Shown: positions 35,496 to 44,898, counted from the stretch's first letter. The stretch: DNA of 61,500 nt from Actinomadura sp. KC216 (GCF_004348535.1 NZ_SMJX01000010.1:1-61500), one strand, 5' to 3'. Notes: generated by a model from the letters alone, not told the origin. A program made the numbers and translations.

Positions 35496-37223
35496 GTGAC
35501 CAACGAGAATCTCCGCGCTCCAACCGCTGCCCTGGTCAAGAACCCGCTGGCCACCCGCAAGACCTCGCTGTACCGGCTGCGCGGCACCGGACCGACCGGG
35601 GAGCAAGACCTGCGCTCTTTTGTCCTGCCGCGCTATCTGAAGCGCGACGGCTTCGAGGCTCGCGAGGTCGACCATGACGGCATCTCCGGCCTGCTCGTCT
35701 CCGGCACGATCGCACCTGGCCCGGCCGACTGGTGCGAACTGCTCAGTTTCCTGACCGGAAGATCCGTCTCCGAGGAGAATCGGACGGCTCTCGCCCTCCT
35801 CCTAGTCCGCACCGAGAAGGCGATCTACGGCCTGACCTACGGCATGGGCCACCTGATGATCGACCCGATCCGGATCGATCCCGGCTTCGGTATCGAGTTC
35901 GCCGTCCGCTGCCTGAACGAGGACCGCATCACCAAGGTCCGCCGCCAGATCATGGACGCGCGCGGCCGCACCGACGAGAACTCCGCCATCAGCGGGGAGA
36001 ACATCCGCGGCTTCGGCATCGAGCAGTTCGGAGAGATCGTCAGCCAGATCTCCGGGCAGATCGTCGGCGTCCCCCTCACCTTCACCCGGGATGGCACCCG
36101 GCCCGCGCACGTCACCGGCAACGACCGTTCGATCAAGCTGCACCTCGGCGGCACCCCCACCGCCATGCTGCACGACCTTCAGCAGATCGAGGAAGTCTGT
36201 GCCCGCCCCAACCCGCTGCCCGAATTTGAGTTCATCGCCCAGGTCCGACCGCTCAGCCCGAAGTCCGAGCAGGTGCGACTCCTCGATGAGCGCCTGGACA
36301 TCATGCTCGGCGAAGGTGGGGCGAACCGCATGGCGTTGGCGGTGCCGAGCGTGTGTCGGGACAGGTTCGAATTCGCCGAGTCCTTCAAGGTGACGCTCGC
36401 GGGCAGCGCGCAGTCCTACGCTGAGCTCGATATCGACCAGCTCGTCGCAGCCGTCCAGCATCGGCCCCATGGGAGCCGCTTGGCGGCTCTGCGCAAGGGC
36501 CGCGTCCAGATGTTCGCCGACACCGACGATGCCGAGCCGATCAGCGGCAAGGTCCCTGCCGACCATTGGTTCACCGCCGAAGTGCCTGGCGGAGTCGTCC
36601 ACTACTTCTACTGGCAGGGACGGTGGTACGAGATCGGTGCCGAGTACCTCACCGTCATTGACCGCAGAATCGCTGAACTCCTGGCTCGCCCCGCCACCGT
36701 CACGATGCCGGCCTGGACCAAGAGCGCGGAACACGACGAGGAGGACCACGACGAGGGCTGGTACAACGCGCAGATCGCCGCCCAGGACGGCTACGTGCTG
36801 CTCGACAAGAACACCGTGCGCACCAAGCGCCTGCGCGGCGGCGGCCTCGAACTCAGCGACGTCCTCGGTCCAGGCGGCCAATTCATCTGCGTCAAGAAGG
36901 CCGACAAGAGCACCGCACCGCTGAACCATCTCTTCGCGCAGGGGCGCGTCGCCATCGAGACCTTGCGCTACGACCTCGAAGCCCGCAAGAAGTTCCTCGC
37001 CAAGCTCGACGAACTTGCGCCCGACCACAATCTGGACACGTCGTTCAGCTCACCCACCGTCGTGTACGCCATCCTGCTCAAGGACGGGGTGCCGGTGACC
37101 CCGGAGTCCCTGTTCGCCTTCGCCAAGGTCTCGCTGCTGAACACGGCAACCGCGCTGGAGGGAATGGGCGCGCGCGTAGAGGTCGTCTCCATCTCCCGGA
37201 CCACGACGACCGGGATGCTCTGA
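35496..37223 (+). CDS. DUF6119 (TIGR04141-like) protein next to type I R-M
   Basis: A 575-residue protein matching my memory of the sporadically distributed TIGR04141/DUF6119 family: 'TSLYRLRGTGPTGEQDLRSF', 'GLTYGMGHLMIDP', 'FGIEFAVRCLNEDRI', 'EFEFIAQVRPLSP', 'FTAEVPGGVVHYFYWQGRWY', and the ending 'LDKNTVRTKRLRGGGLELSD' with 'ICVKKADKSTAPLNHLFAQG'. The family is typically found beside restriction systems; its activity is not known to me. GTG 35496 follows AAGGA by 5 bases. It is divergent from the Hsd operon. Confidence 0.8.
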   Translation: MTNENLRAPTAALVKNPLATRKTSLYRLRGTGPTGEQDLRSFVLPRYLKRDGFEAREVDHDGISGLLVSGTIAPGPADWCELLSFLTGRSVSEENRTALALLLVRTEKAIYGLTYGMGHLMIDPIRIDPGFGIEFAVRCLNEDRITKVRRQIMDARGRTDENSAISGENIRGFGIEQFGEIVSQISGQIVGVPLTFTRDGTRPAHVTGNDRSIKLHLGGTPTAMLHDLQQIEEVCARPNPLPEFEFIAQVRPLSPKSEQVRLLDERLDIMLGEGGANRMALAVPSVCRDRFEFAESFKVTLAGSAQSYAELDIDQLVAAVQHRPHGSRLAALRKGRVQMFADTDDAEPISGKVPADHWFTAEVPGGVVHYFYWQGRWYEIGAEYLTVIDRRIAELLARPATVTMPAWTKSAEHDEEDHDEGWYNAQIAAQDGYVLLDKNTVRTKRLRGGGLELSDVLGPGGQFICVKKADKSTAPLNHLFAQGRVAIETLRYDLEARKKFLAKLDELAPDHNLDTSFSSPTVVYAILLKDGVPVTPESLFAFAKVSLLNTATALEGMGARVEVVSISRTTTTGML

Positions 37224-37225
37224 CA

Positions 37226-37804
37226 ACCGCGAGGACACTCCTCTGGGTCGACCTCTTCAAGAACCCGCTCCGCGCGCGGGTCCAGGCGAACCACCACGTA
37301 CAGCACCTGGCGCAGTTGCTGCCCCGCGTCACGCAGTCACTCCTAGACTGCTCCTGGATGCTCACCGTGTTCCAGCGGAAGGCCCTCGCGGCCAGCGACC
37401 ATCCCGTGTCTGTCGTCCCGAACGCCGACGCGACCCGGATGGGCATGGGGACCGGTGTCGAGAACGCGACCGTCCTCCATGCGCCACTGACCCGCCGCCA
37501 CTCGCTGGCGATGTACCTACCGTCCGCAGTGCCGCCCGAGATCTCGCCCCACGGGCGTGACATCCGTGTTGCCGGGGTCGCCGCAGTGGCGCTATACAGC
37601 AACTCGTGCACGGTTAACAGCGCCCGCCGGTTCCTGTTCCACCACCCGGAGGACACGCCCCTGACCGGGTTCGATCTCCCGCACCCCCGCGACCGTGAGG
37701 TCGCCGTGACCGCCCAACTGTGGGGCTGGATCCCGGAGGATGACCGGCAGGTGTTGCTCGATGCCGGGTTCGGGCCCGAGGACCTCGACGCCCTCCTCGA
37801 ATAG
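37226..37804 (+). pseudogene. DUF4238-like C-terminal fragment
   Basis: The frame 37226-37804 encodes 'CSWMLTVFQRKALAASDHPV' and 'NATVLHAPLTRRHSLAMYLP', which match the C-terminal half of DUF4238 proteins ('SDNPV ... PLxxxxAL'). The N-terminal 'HHYVPQFLLRRF' region is missing and there is no credible start codon or ribosome site; the first possible is TTG 37316. It begins right at the DUF6119 stop, which suggests a recombination junction. Confidence 0.5.
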
Positions 37805-37949
37805 AAAGTGTCTCCAGTTGGCCGACGCCTCCCAGGGCGAACTTTACGGCTGGCGTTCTTCCCAGCGACGGACGTGACGGTGCACGATACCTGGCACACG
37901 GCGGGACTGCGGCCGAGTGTGTCACACGAGGGAGAGGTCGCCGGGAAGC

Positions 37950-38385
37950 GCTGGCCGACCTTGGTCGTCGCGCTCGCGCTGATCCCCGGAGGCCACCTCC
38001 TTCTCGATCATCGCCGGGGTGGAGCCGAGGATCGGCCTGTTCGCCTCGTTCACCATGGCCGTCACGATCGCGATCGTCGGCGGACGGCCCGCGACGATCT
38101 CCGCGGCGACCGGCGCGGTCGCCCTGGTCGTCGCCCCCATCGCCCGCGAGCACGGCATCGGCCATCTGGTCGCGACCGTCATCTTCGCCGGGATCTTCCA
38201 GATCGTCCTCGGGGCGCTGGGCGTGGCCCGGCTAATGCGGTTCGTGCCGCGCAGCGTGATGGTCGGGTTCCTCAACGCCCTGGCCATCCTGATCTTCCTA
38301 GCCCAGGTCCCCGAACTGAGCGACGTGCCCTGGCCGGTCTACCCGCTCGTCGGCGCCGGGCCGGCGCTGATGATTCTCTTCCGTC
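37950..38385 (+). pseudogene. SulP-family transporter remnant
   Basis: Two frames give a piece of a SulP anion transporter: 'TLVVALALIP' then, after one extra G near 37988, 'EATSFSIIAGVEPRIGLFAS', 'FTMAVTIAIVGGRPATISAA' and 'FVPRSVMVGFLNALAILIFL'. These cover transmembrane helices 1-5 of about twelve. The sequence is lost after 'PVYPLVGAGPALMILF', and the STAS domain is absent. A frameshifted, 3'-deleted relic. Confidence 0.65.
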
Positions 38386-38866
38386 GGCAATCGAGCCGAC
38401 CTACACGTAACGATCATCGCACGACCCTGAGCGGCTCGACTGGTCGGTTCGCGGCACGACGAGGGATAATCCGGGCAATCTCAGCGTCCCGGCAATGCTC
38501 CGCCTAGCGAACGGCTCTGAGGCAAGCGTTCTCGTGCAAAACGTGAGCGTCTCCGGCCGCACCTTTACTGTTGTGATGGCGGGGAGCGGGGATCTGCCGT
38601 CGTGACTCCGGAAGAGAGCGAGCCGGCCCCCGAGGTTCTGGCCATGGCCCAGTCGGGCCTGCCGGCCCTGGCCTTCGGCTGGCTGGACGCAAATGCGCCG
38701 CGCAGATTCTGATGAGATCTGGCCATTGAGCGATCCACAGTTCCGCCTGGCACTCGCGCAGATGTGGATCTGGCACAACCGCACTGCACTCCAAGCCACT
38801 TTCGGTACTAGTTTCGATTGAGACGAGTTGGCCACGCACCTGACCGAAGAGACCCCCACTCACCCG
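38386..38866. other. Stretch without a supported gene
   Basis: Between the SulP relic and a small doubtful frame I find no recognisable gene. Two short plus-strand frames, 38602-38712 and the one just after it ending near 38820 ('LALAQMWIWHNRTAL'), look mildly protein-like and may be pieces of one broken gene, but no family is apparent. Confidence 0.4.
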
Positions 38867-39088
38867 CTATGGGAGCCGTGCGGTCGTGCGAGCCTCCGCA
38901 CCCTCCGGCAGGCGTGCGGCGAGATCCTCGATGAGACGCTCGGGCTCGGCGGTCAGCCGAGGATGCTTGGGCCTGACCTTGAGCTTGTGCGGTTCATGCC
39001 CACCGGAGACCTCCCACAGGATGAGAACGGCGTGGCTTGGGCGGCGCCCGGATCGGTCAATCGAAACCTGTCGCTTGTCGTCAGGCAT
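38867..39088 (-). CDS. Doubtful small ORF, 73 aa
   Basis: The minus-strand frame from ATG 39088 gives a basic small protein ('KRQVSIDRSGRRPSHAVLIL', 'LTAEPERLIEDLAARLPEG') with plausible codon use but no ribosome site. A plus-strand frame at 38828-39103 overlaps it fully, and only one, if either, is real. No family recognised. Confidence 0.3.
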   Translation of the reverse strand: MPDDKRQVSIDRSGRRPSHAVLILWEVSGGHEPHKLKVRPKHPRLTAEPERLIEDLAARLPEGAEARTTARLP

Positions 39089-39198
39089 CGGGACGGCATC
39101 TGACGCGTCACAGGAATCGGTCACCACCTCCTGCGGCCAGGCTGGCCGCCCTCGCACATTCAGGTCGCCACCCCTGACGATTGAGACCGGCCAGCTCG

Positions 39199-39708
39199 TC
39201 AGGAGCTCGGTGACCTGTACATCGCTGCCGGACCGGGACCGAGGCCCTCGACCATTCGTCGCTCGGCCGCCTCGCCCGCGCCCTGTGCCGCAAGCTCACA
39301 GGCGCGCTCGTCTTCCCGATGTCGAGCCCCGTCTCGCCGCCGCGTGGCTTGGACCTCGTGTCCCTTGAGGGCCGCGTCGAGGCGCTCCCACAGGCTGCGG
39401 TTCTCGATCTCCTCCCCGTTACGCTTCTTCCAGCCACGGCGCTTCCAGGCACCGCGCCAGCTGTTGATGCCGTTACAGATGTAGCTGCTGGCGGAGATCA
39501 CCTGGACGCGAGACTGCTGGGTGAGTTGCTCCAGTCCCTGGACGACGGCCATCAGTTCCATGGCGCCGCTCTTGGTCTCGGGGTCGCTGCCGTGCATCTC
39601 AATCTCGGCGCCATCCGTTTTGAGCATCAGACCCCAGCCGCCGGGACCGGGGTTTGGGTCGCAAGCGCCAGCAGTGAACAGCACCACGTTCGAGCGCTGG
39701 GCTGTCAT
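39199..39708 (-). CDS. RNase HI-like protein lacking three catalytic acids
   Basis: A 169-residue protein with the RNase HI fold: 'GACDPNPGPGGWGLML', 'KSGAMELMAVVQGLEQL', 'INSWRGAWKRRGWKKRNGEE' and 'DERACELAAQG'. The first catalytic Asp is Ala (FTAGAC for xTDGAC), the third is Ala (ISASSY for xTDSQY) and the last is Cys (ERACEL for ERxDEL). Only the Glu (MELM) remains. Folding residues and length are kept, so it may bind RNA-DNA or DNA without cutting. It shares its ending GPAA with the broken RNase HI at 24064. ATG 39708 is preferred over 39750. Confidence 0.75.
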   Translation of the reverse strand: MTAQRSNVVLFTAGACDPNPGPGGWGLMLKTDGAEIEMHGSDPETKSGAMELMAVVQGLEQLTQQSRVQVISASSYICNGINSWRGAWKRRGWKKRNGEEIENRSLWERLDAALKGHEVQATRRRDGARHREDERACELAAQGAGEAAERRMVEGLGPGPAAMYRSPSS

Positions 39709-39922
39709 GGTTCTCGCACTCCCACTGTCGCGGTCCGAGCTCTGCGCCAAGGACGTTAGTTGGGGCGGACTCCCTGTGTGGCCAGTTCACCGAACAGGTA
39801 GGTGGGTACATCAGCGAAGTGTGGCTCCCGTGAAAGCGTTCCCCACCGTCCGGGAAGGCCCTTCCGGGGTGGGAGCGGGTAGCAGTTCTGTTACCGACAG
39901 GGGCGGCAGCAGGGAGACTCCA

Positions 39923-40213
39923 ATGCCCGAGAGCGATTGCCAACTTGCCGGAGAGTGCCTGCTGTATGAGCTGCTCAAGATCGCTCCAGGCTCCATTTGC
40001 AAGCTCGCAGGGCCTCACGTCCACTCCCCCGAAGAGGCGTCGCAGATGCTCGGTGGCCTGTCTGCTCGGACTCTGCGTGACAAGGCCAGCCGCGGCCAGA
40101 TAGCCCACACCCGGCCCGCGGGGACCAACCGCATCGTCTTCAGCGACGACGGCATCGCACAGATCATCCGCGCCGGGGAGCGCCGCTCCACCCCTCTCCG
40201 CCGCGACTCCTGA
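39923..40213 (+). CDS. Excisionase-like winged HTH protein
   Basis: A 96-residue DNA-binding protein. 'MLGGLSARTLRDKASRGQIA' followed by 'HTRPAGTNRIVFSDDGIAQI' is the MerR/excisionase-type winged HTH, in which the protein reads DNA with 'ARTLRDKASRG' and a wing. ATG 39923 follows AGGGAG by 6 bases. Such proteins regulate or excise mobile elements. No integrase is visible in the window, so the role here is open. Confidence 0.65.
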   Translation: MPESDCQLAGECLLYELLKIAPGSICKLAGPHVHSPEEASQMLGGLSARTLRDKASRGQIAHTRPAGTNRIVFSDDGIAQIIRAGERRSTPLRRDS

Positions 40214-40317
40214 CTCTGGGTGTCGCACTTCACGTATTGAGTTCGTACTCGACATCGACATACTCATTGCCCAGGTCGGGCGGATATTGTCACACTCTGT
40301 CGATATGGTCCGGCGTC

Positions 40318-41001
40318 ATGACTGCGGACTACACCGCCGCCTGGATGCCCGACGACCGACCAGGCCGCGACAACGAAGTGATGGCCGGTCTCGCGGCGGC
40401 CTGGGTTGCAGCCGAGGCCAGGGAGCAGCAGGCGGTCCCCTTGCTCGTAACAGCACAGCTGAGTGTCCAGGAGGGGATCGAAACACTCTCTCGGTTCGCG
40501 CGGGATCACGCAGCAACCACGCCCCGAGGCGAGATGCGAACCGGTCGTGGCGCCAATCGCGGGCGCGGCCCTGTGCTCGGCTTCCTCCTGAACTACAAGG
40601 AGTTCAGCTGGGCTGCTCGGTTCGCACGAGGCTCGTCCCTGACACTAGTCGAGGACCGGAATTACCCATTGATCGGATGGGCAATGGAGACCGGTGCGCT
40701 GAACCTCAGCACCGGCGAGCCAACGCCTGATCGCCGGACCGAATATCAGCGGCAGCAGCTCGACCACATCCTGTCCAACGGCAACAACGGCTGGAGCCGT
40801 GGGACTGGGGCCGACCGGACGCTGCAGATCTTGCACGACCTACACTGCGAGGAGCCCATGTCAGCGGACGTCATCCTGGGGACAATGCTGGCTCGCGGGA
40901 AGAGCGGCAGCGCCTTGACCGATTTGGCGAAGCTCATCAAACGTGCAAAGCAGAACGGCGACGGTACGGCCGACGATGCGCACGGCAGCCGTCGATGGTG
41001 A
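40318..41001 (+). CDS. Hypothetical protein, 227 aa, coupled to a GNAT gene
   Basis: A soluble helical protein I do not recognise. The N-terminus is acidic with Ala-rich helices ('NEVMAGLAAAWVAAEAREQQ'), followed by a basic Gly/Arg patch (TGRGANRGRGPV), then 'LGFLLNYKEFSWAARFARGS' and a basic C-terminus. Its stop overlaps the ATG of the acetyltransferase gene, so the two are translated together. A toxin-antitoxin style pairing with the GNAT is possible but unsupported. Confidence 0.55.
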   Translation: MTADYTAAWMPDDRPGRDNEVMAGLAAAWVAAEAREQQAVPLLVTAQLSVQEGIETLSRFARDHAATTPRGEMRTGRGANRGRGPVLGFLLNYKEFSWAARFARGSSLTLVEDRNYPLIGWAMETGALNLSTGEPTPDRRTEYQRQQLDHILSNGNNGWSRGTGADRTLQILHDLHCEEPMSADVILGTMLARGKSGSALTDLAKLIKRAKQNGDGTADDAHGSRRW

Positions 41002-41531
41002 GCCGCGGTGGCTGGGTTGCAGTCCGCAGTGCAACGCCGCCTGACTCTCCAGGCATCGTCGAGGCCGCTGAGCACTGCGGCACGTACTTCAACACCAGCG
41101 ACTACCTAATCAAGAGTATCCCCACAAGCATGGAGGTGCTGGTCGCGGTGGACGATGACGGATCAGTCCTCGGCTACCTCGAAGGTAGCCTCACCGGGAA
41201 CGTGGCTGAGGATCTCCGGATCCCAGGGTGCAGGTCTGCCTTCCTCTTCACAATCGCGGTCGCGCGCGAGCATCAGCGCAGTGGCGTCGGGCGGCAACTG
41301 CTTGAGGAGTTCGTGCGACGAGCCCGCCGCGCAGGTTTCACAGCTCTTGCGCTCATCCCTAGGAGTGGTTCACCGGAGTCCATGAAGAATCGGACTGCGT
41401 TCTTCCTGTCCTCCGGCCTGCGGTGCGTCAATCCTCAAGACCCTAACGAGGGGATGGTGGGCGAGTTGGACACGATCGCGCCCAGACTCGCGGCCACATG
41501 CGGCGATGCCTCTAGCCCCCAGGGACGCTGA
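40995..41531 (+). CDS. GNAT-family acetyltransferase
   Basis: A 178-residue N-acetyltransferase. The acetyl-CoA site is in 'IAVAREHQRSGVGRQLLEEF' (motif A, QxxGxG/A). A preceding strand 'AFLFTIAV' and a following helix and 'FTALALIPRSGSPESMKNRT' motif B region fit the fold. 'EVLVAVDDDGSVLGYLEGSL' is the usual strand 2-3 pair. Substrate unknown. The ATG at 40995 overlaps the upstream stop. Confidence 0.8.
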   Translation: MVSRGGWVAVRSATPPDSPGIVEAAEHCGTYFNTSDYLIKSIPTSMEVLVAVDDDGSVLGYLEGSLTGNVAEDLRIPGCRSAFLFTIAVAREHQRSGVGRQLLEEFVRRARRAGFTALALIPRSGSPESMKNRTAFFLSSGLRCVNPQDPNEGMVGELDTIAPRLAATCGDASSPQGR

Positions 41532-41548
41532 ACGCCGATGCTCGCTCC

Positions 41549-42199
41549 ATGATGAACAAGCCCTCTACGCGCAAGTTCCCGGCGGATGCGTCGAAGATCG
41601 AGCTGACCTACACCCAGCGGCGCCGTGCCGTCATGGACGATGACGACGAGATCGAACGCTGGGAAGTCAGCGCGGACGTGCGCGACTACACCGAGGGCGG
41701 GGAGCCCATCCTCGTCTCCCACGTCGGTGACTTCACCCTGTATGCCTTCGACCCCTACCAAGCAGGTAGTTGGCAGGTCGCCCTCGAAGGGCGCGCGTGC
41801 AGCGGTCAACAGATCGTGCGGGCCATCGGCAAGCCCGGCTATGCCGCCCCGCTCCGCGAGGAGGTAGAAAATCTCCTCGATGCCACCGGGCCGGCCTACT
41901 TGGTGCTCGACACGGCCCGGTTGGAACCGCAGTGGCGCGGGTCCGGCCTCGGCGCCTATCTCGCCGGCAGCGCCATCGAGACGTTAGGCCGAGGATGCAG
42001 CGGCGTGTTCCTGGTAGCCGGTTCGCTTCCCGACGAGCCCCTAATCGCTGACGAGGACGTCGCCGCAAGCAAGCTCGGCCAGGTCTGGCGAAGCCTCGGC
42101 TTCGCTCCGCTCGTCGACAAGGTCTACGTGCTGAACCTTGGTGTGACGACCCTCCAGAAGAACATGGCCGCAATGCGAGACGCTCTCGGTCTCGCGTGA
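41549..42199 (+). CDS. GNAT-like protein, second copy
   Basis: A 216-residue protein following the first GNAT gene by 17 bp. The acetyl-CoA-binding element is 'LEPQWRGSGLGAYLAGSAIE' near residue 130, with strand 'AYLVLDTARL' before and 'GCSGVFLVAGSLPDEP' after. The N-terminal 100 residues are atypical for GNATs and may form a separate small domain. No known substrate. Two ATGs adjoin (41549 and 41552). Confidence 0.65.
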   Translation: MMNKPSTRKFPADASKIELTYTQRRRAVMDDDDEIERWEVSADVRDYTEGGEPILVSHVGDFTLYAFDPYQAGSWQVALEGRACSGQQIVRAIGKPGYAAPLREEVENLLDATGPAYLVLDTARLEPQWRGSGLGAYLAGSAIETLGRGCSGVFLVAGSLPDEPLIADEDVAASKLGQVWRSLGFAPLVDKVYVLNLGVTTLQKNMAAMRDALGLA

Positions 42200-42313
42200 G
42201 TGTCTGCCTGCAGCCGCGGGAGGCTGTGGGACAGCCGTGGGACGATCAAGGGCGCAAGAGCGCGCCAGGATGCGTCTGGCGGTGGGCGAAATTTCTAGAA
42301 AGGAAGACCATAG

Positions 42314-44635
42314 GTGGGGTCAGCAACTTCAGGTCTAACGACCGCTCCAGGATCTCCCTATTTTGCCCTTCATACGTTGACCTGGCGTGATTTTCAGGAT
42401 CTCTGTACCGCAATTCTTCGCCATGTCTGGGGCCAGTCAGTAGCATCGTTTGCCGACTCGAATGACGGTGGCCGCGATGGCGTATATTATGGTTCATGGG
42501 ACAATTCACTACATGATGAGGCTAATGAAGCCATCCCGACAGCACCCTTCGTCATTCAATGCAAACACAGTCAGAGTGAGAGTTCGACGCTATCTCTCTC
42601 CAAACTAGAGAATGAGTTCGAAAAGGTTCGACTGCTAGTAGCGCAAGGGATGTGCACAACATATGTCCTCATGACCAACGCTCGCGTGAGTGGGGCAACA
42701 GAAGGACGGATAAGGAAGCGGCTCAAGGAATGCGGAGTAGAGCATCCGTTGATTCTCGACTCCCAGTGGATCTGTGACACCATTGCCTCCCATCGCACAC
42801 TTAGGACGTTTGCACCTCGCGTCTACGGCTTGGGTGATTTGTCTCAAATTCTAGATGATCGGGCATGCGAACAAGCCAAAATGCTGATGATCTCAGCTGC
42901 AGGCCAGATCTCAACATTTGTTGCCACCGATGCCTTCCGGAAAGCAAATACGGCTCTTCGGAATCACGGATTCGTGCTATTGCTCGGCGAACCTGCCGTT
43001 GGTAAGTCCGTAAATGCGCTTATGCTTGCGATGGGAGCTATCGATGAATGGGGTTGCTTTGTTGTAAGGGTGCGCACATCCCGAGACATAGTCAACCATT
43101 GGAACCCGCACGAGGAACGACAACTGTTCCTAGTTGATGACGCGTTTGGTGTAGTCCGACATGAAGATAACCTGACTCGTGACTGGTCGCGGGATATGCC
43201 CGCCATCATGGCGGCGATCGATGCTGGCGCAAAGGTCATCCTAACTTCGCGCGACTACATATACCGAGAGGCTCGCCCCCAGCTGAAAACCTATTCCTAT
43301 CCATTGCTCGAAGAGCAACAGATTGTAATTGACGTTGCGAATATTAGCCAGTCTGAGCGTCGGCAGATAGTTTACAATCACCTTAAAGCCGGCGATCAAC
43401 CTCGCGAAGTTCTTGCTGCAATGAAGCCCTACCTTGAAGGTGCTGCAGACGTCAAGCCATTTCGTCCGGAAGCCGCTCGACGCCTCGGCCTGCGGGCGTT
43501 TACTCGCAACTTAGAGGTGAGCCTGCGAGGAATAGAACTATTCATGGCTCAACCGGGCCAGTTTCTGAGTGAGGTTTATAGTCAACTAGATACGAACGCT
43601 CAAGCAGCTTTGACCCTTATTTATATATCGTCATCTGGGTCTCTTGTCGGTCCAATCGAACTGGATGCCATCGGCCGTAGCTTGCTGGAGCAGATTGGCT
43701 CAACACTTGCCGAGGTAAATAGGGCCTTGACAGTCTTGGATGGGCCATTTGTAAAGCAGGCCCGGCACAGTGATGGTCGACCCCTCTGGTCTTTTAAGCA
43801 TCCAACCTTGAGAGAGGGGTTTGCGGCGTGGCTGGCGCGACAGCACCACCTGTTGGTTAATGTTCTTGTAGGAATGGATGACAACGTTCTGCTTGAGCGT
43901 ACAGATTGTCTAGCGCCAGATGAAGAGGGGCGGCCGGGCACGCTACTGCGGATACCTGCTTTTCTTTATAGTGAGGTCTCTCACCGTCTGGCTAATATGT
44001 TTGAACGGTGGCCCGGAGGCTCCTGTTGGACGCATGACGCTCTCCTATATCTTTGGAGAGATTGTAGCGATGAGATGCTGGCGTCTTTCCTGAAGGTCTA
44101 TCCACAGATACTAGGTCGGATAGTCACATTCGATTCATACTGTGAATTCGTTCCGGAGCCTAGGCTTCTGGCCCGATTTCACCGGGCTGGCCTCCTCTCG
44201 AAAGAGGTTCGGGAGGCAGCTATCCGCCGTATGGCCGATCTCGCGGTAACGGTTATCGATCCTGCCTGGGTGCGGAGCGAATGCTGGGAATGGCATGTAC
44301 TACTAGAGGACAGGGATCGGTTGCGCCTTTTCGAACTAGTACGCAACTCGCTCTTGCCCCACCTGGAGGAAGCGCTAGAGGAGGGTTGGGCGGACGATGT
44401 TTATTGGCGCGGAGAAGAAGGCCTCACTGGCGATTTCGGTGTCGACGATGCGCTTCATGCGTACTCGTCTGCCTTCAGAAATATTGGCGAATTCGAGACC
44501 GCGGATAGATTCGCCAAGGCGATAGACTTGGATCGCATTAAGGCCCATGGTGCGCAAAAATTTAGATCTGAGGTGCTTCGATCTTCCGACAATGGAACGC
44601 AGTCATCAAGTGTCTTCGATGACATTGACCGTTGA
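42314..44635 (+). CDS. Mrr-like nuclease fused to STAND NTPase (Avs-like)
   Basis: A 773-residue protein. Residues 15-120 form a restriction-endonuclease-like domain: 'LTWRDFQDLCTAILRHVWG' entry, 'DGGRDGVYYG' and 'FVIQCKHSQ' (D and QxK of PD-(D/E)XK). A P-loop 'LLLGEPAVGKSVNALMLA' lies near residue 225 and Walker B 'RQLFLVDDAFG' after it, then the STAND-type sensor 'KVILTSRDYIYREARPQL'. A long helical C-terminal region follows. This order (nuclease, nucleotide switch, sensor) is that of Avs antiviral proteins. G+C is 42-50% in lines I counted versus about 67% nearby, so recent transfer is likely. GTG 42314 follows AAAGGAAG. Confidence 0.8.
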   Translation: MGSATSGLTTAPGSPYFALHTLTWRDFQDLCTAILRHVWGQSVASFADSNDGGRDGVYYGSWDNSLHDEANEAIPTAPFVIQCKHSQSESSTLSLSKLENEFEKVRLLVAQGMCTTYVLMTNARVSGATEGRIRKRLKECGVEHPLILDSQWICDTIASHRTLRTFAPRVYGLGDLSQILDDRACEQAKMLMISAAGQISTFVATDAFRKANTALRNHGFVLLLGEPAVGKSVNALMLAMGAIDEWGCFVVRVRTSRDIVNHWNPHEERQLFLVDDAFGVVRHEDNLTRDWSRDMPAIMAAIDAGAKVILTSRDYIYREARPQLKTYSYPLLEEQQIVIDVANISQSERRQIVYNHLKAGDQPREVLAAMKPYLEGAADVKPFRPEAARRLGLRAFTRNLEVSLRGIELFMAQPGQFLSEVYSQLDTNAQAALTLIYISSSGSLVGPIELDAIGRSLLEQIGSTLAEVNRALTVLDGPFVKQARHSDGRPLWSFKHPTLREGFAAWLARQHHLLVNVLVGMDDNVLLERTDCLAPDEEGRPGTLLRIPAFLYSEVSHRLANMFERWPGGSCWTHDALLYLWRDCSDEMLASFLKVYPQILGRIVTFDSYCEFVPEPRLLARFHRAGLLSKEVREAAIRRMADLAVTVIDPAWVRSECWEWHVLLEDRDRLRLFELVRNSLLPHLEEALEEGWADDVYWRGEEGLTGDFGVDDALHAYSSAFRNIGEFETADRFAKAIDLDRIKAHGAQKFRSEVLRSSDNGTQSSSVFDDIDR

Positions 44636-44898
44636 AACATCATGCCTGTGTAGGACGCTTTCGCCCCCGCTCAAGGAGGTTCGGCGTTCCACGATCCGCC
44701 CATGGCGGATGTCCGGGGCCTCATCATCCGGGACAGGGGGCCGGATGGTTCCGTTCCGCCCTCTCCCGGAGTGGCGCTCGTCAGCAAGGTCTATGCACTG
44801 CTCCACGCCACGATGGGAGAGGTCTCCGCATAGCACCCCGACCGCACTGACTCCAGCGAAGCCTTGGTCAAGAGCCCTCTGGGCGCCCTACGCGCCGA

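Noticed and set aside
38828..39103. Plus-strand frame of 91 codons
   Set aside because: It competes with the minus-strand frame 38867-39088, lacks a good start, and shows no domain. I kept only the minus frame at low confidence.
44702..44834. Plus-strand frame of 43 codons after the Mrr-STAND gene
   Set aside because: It has no ribosome site at a usable distance and no recognisable domain.
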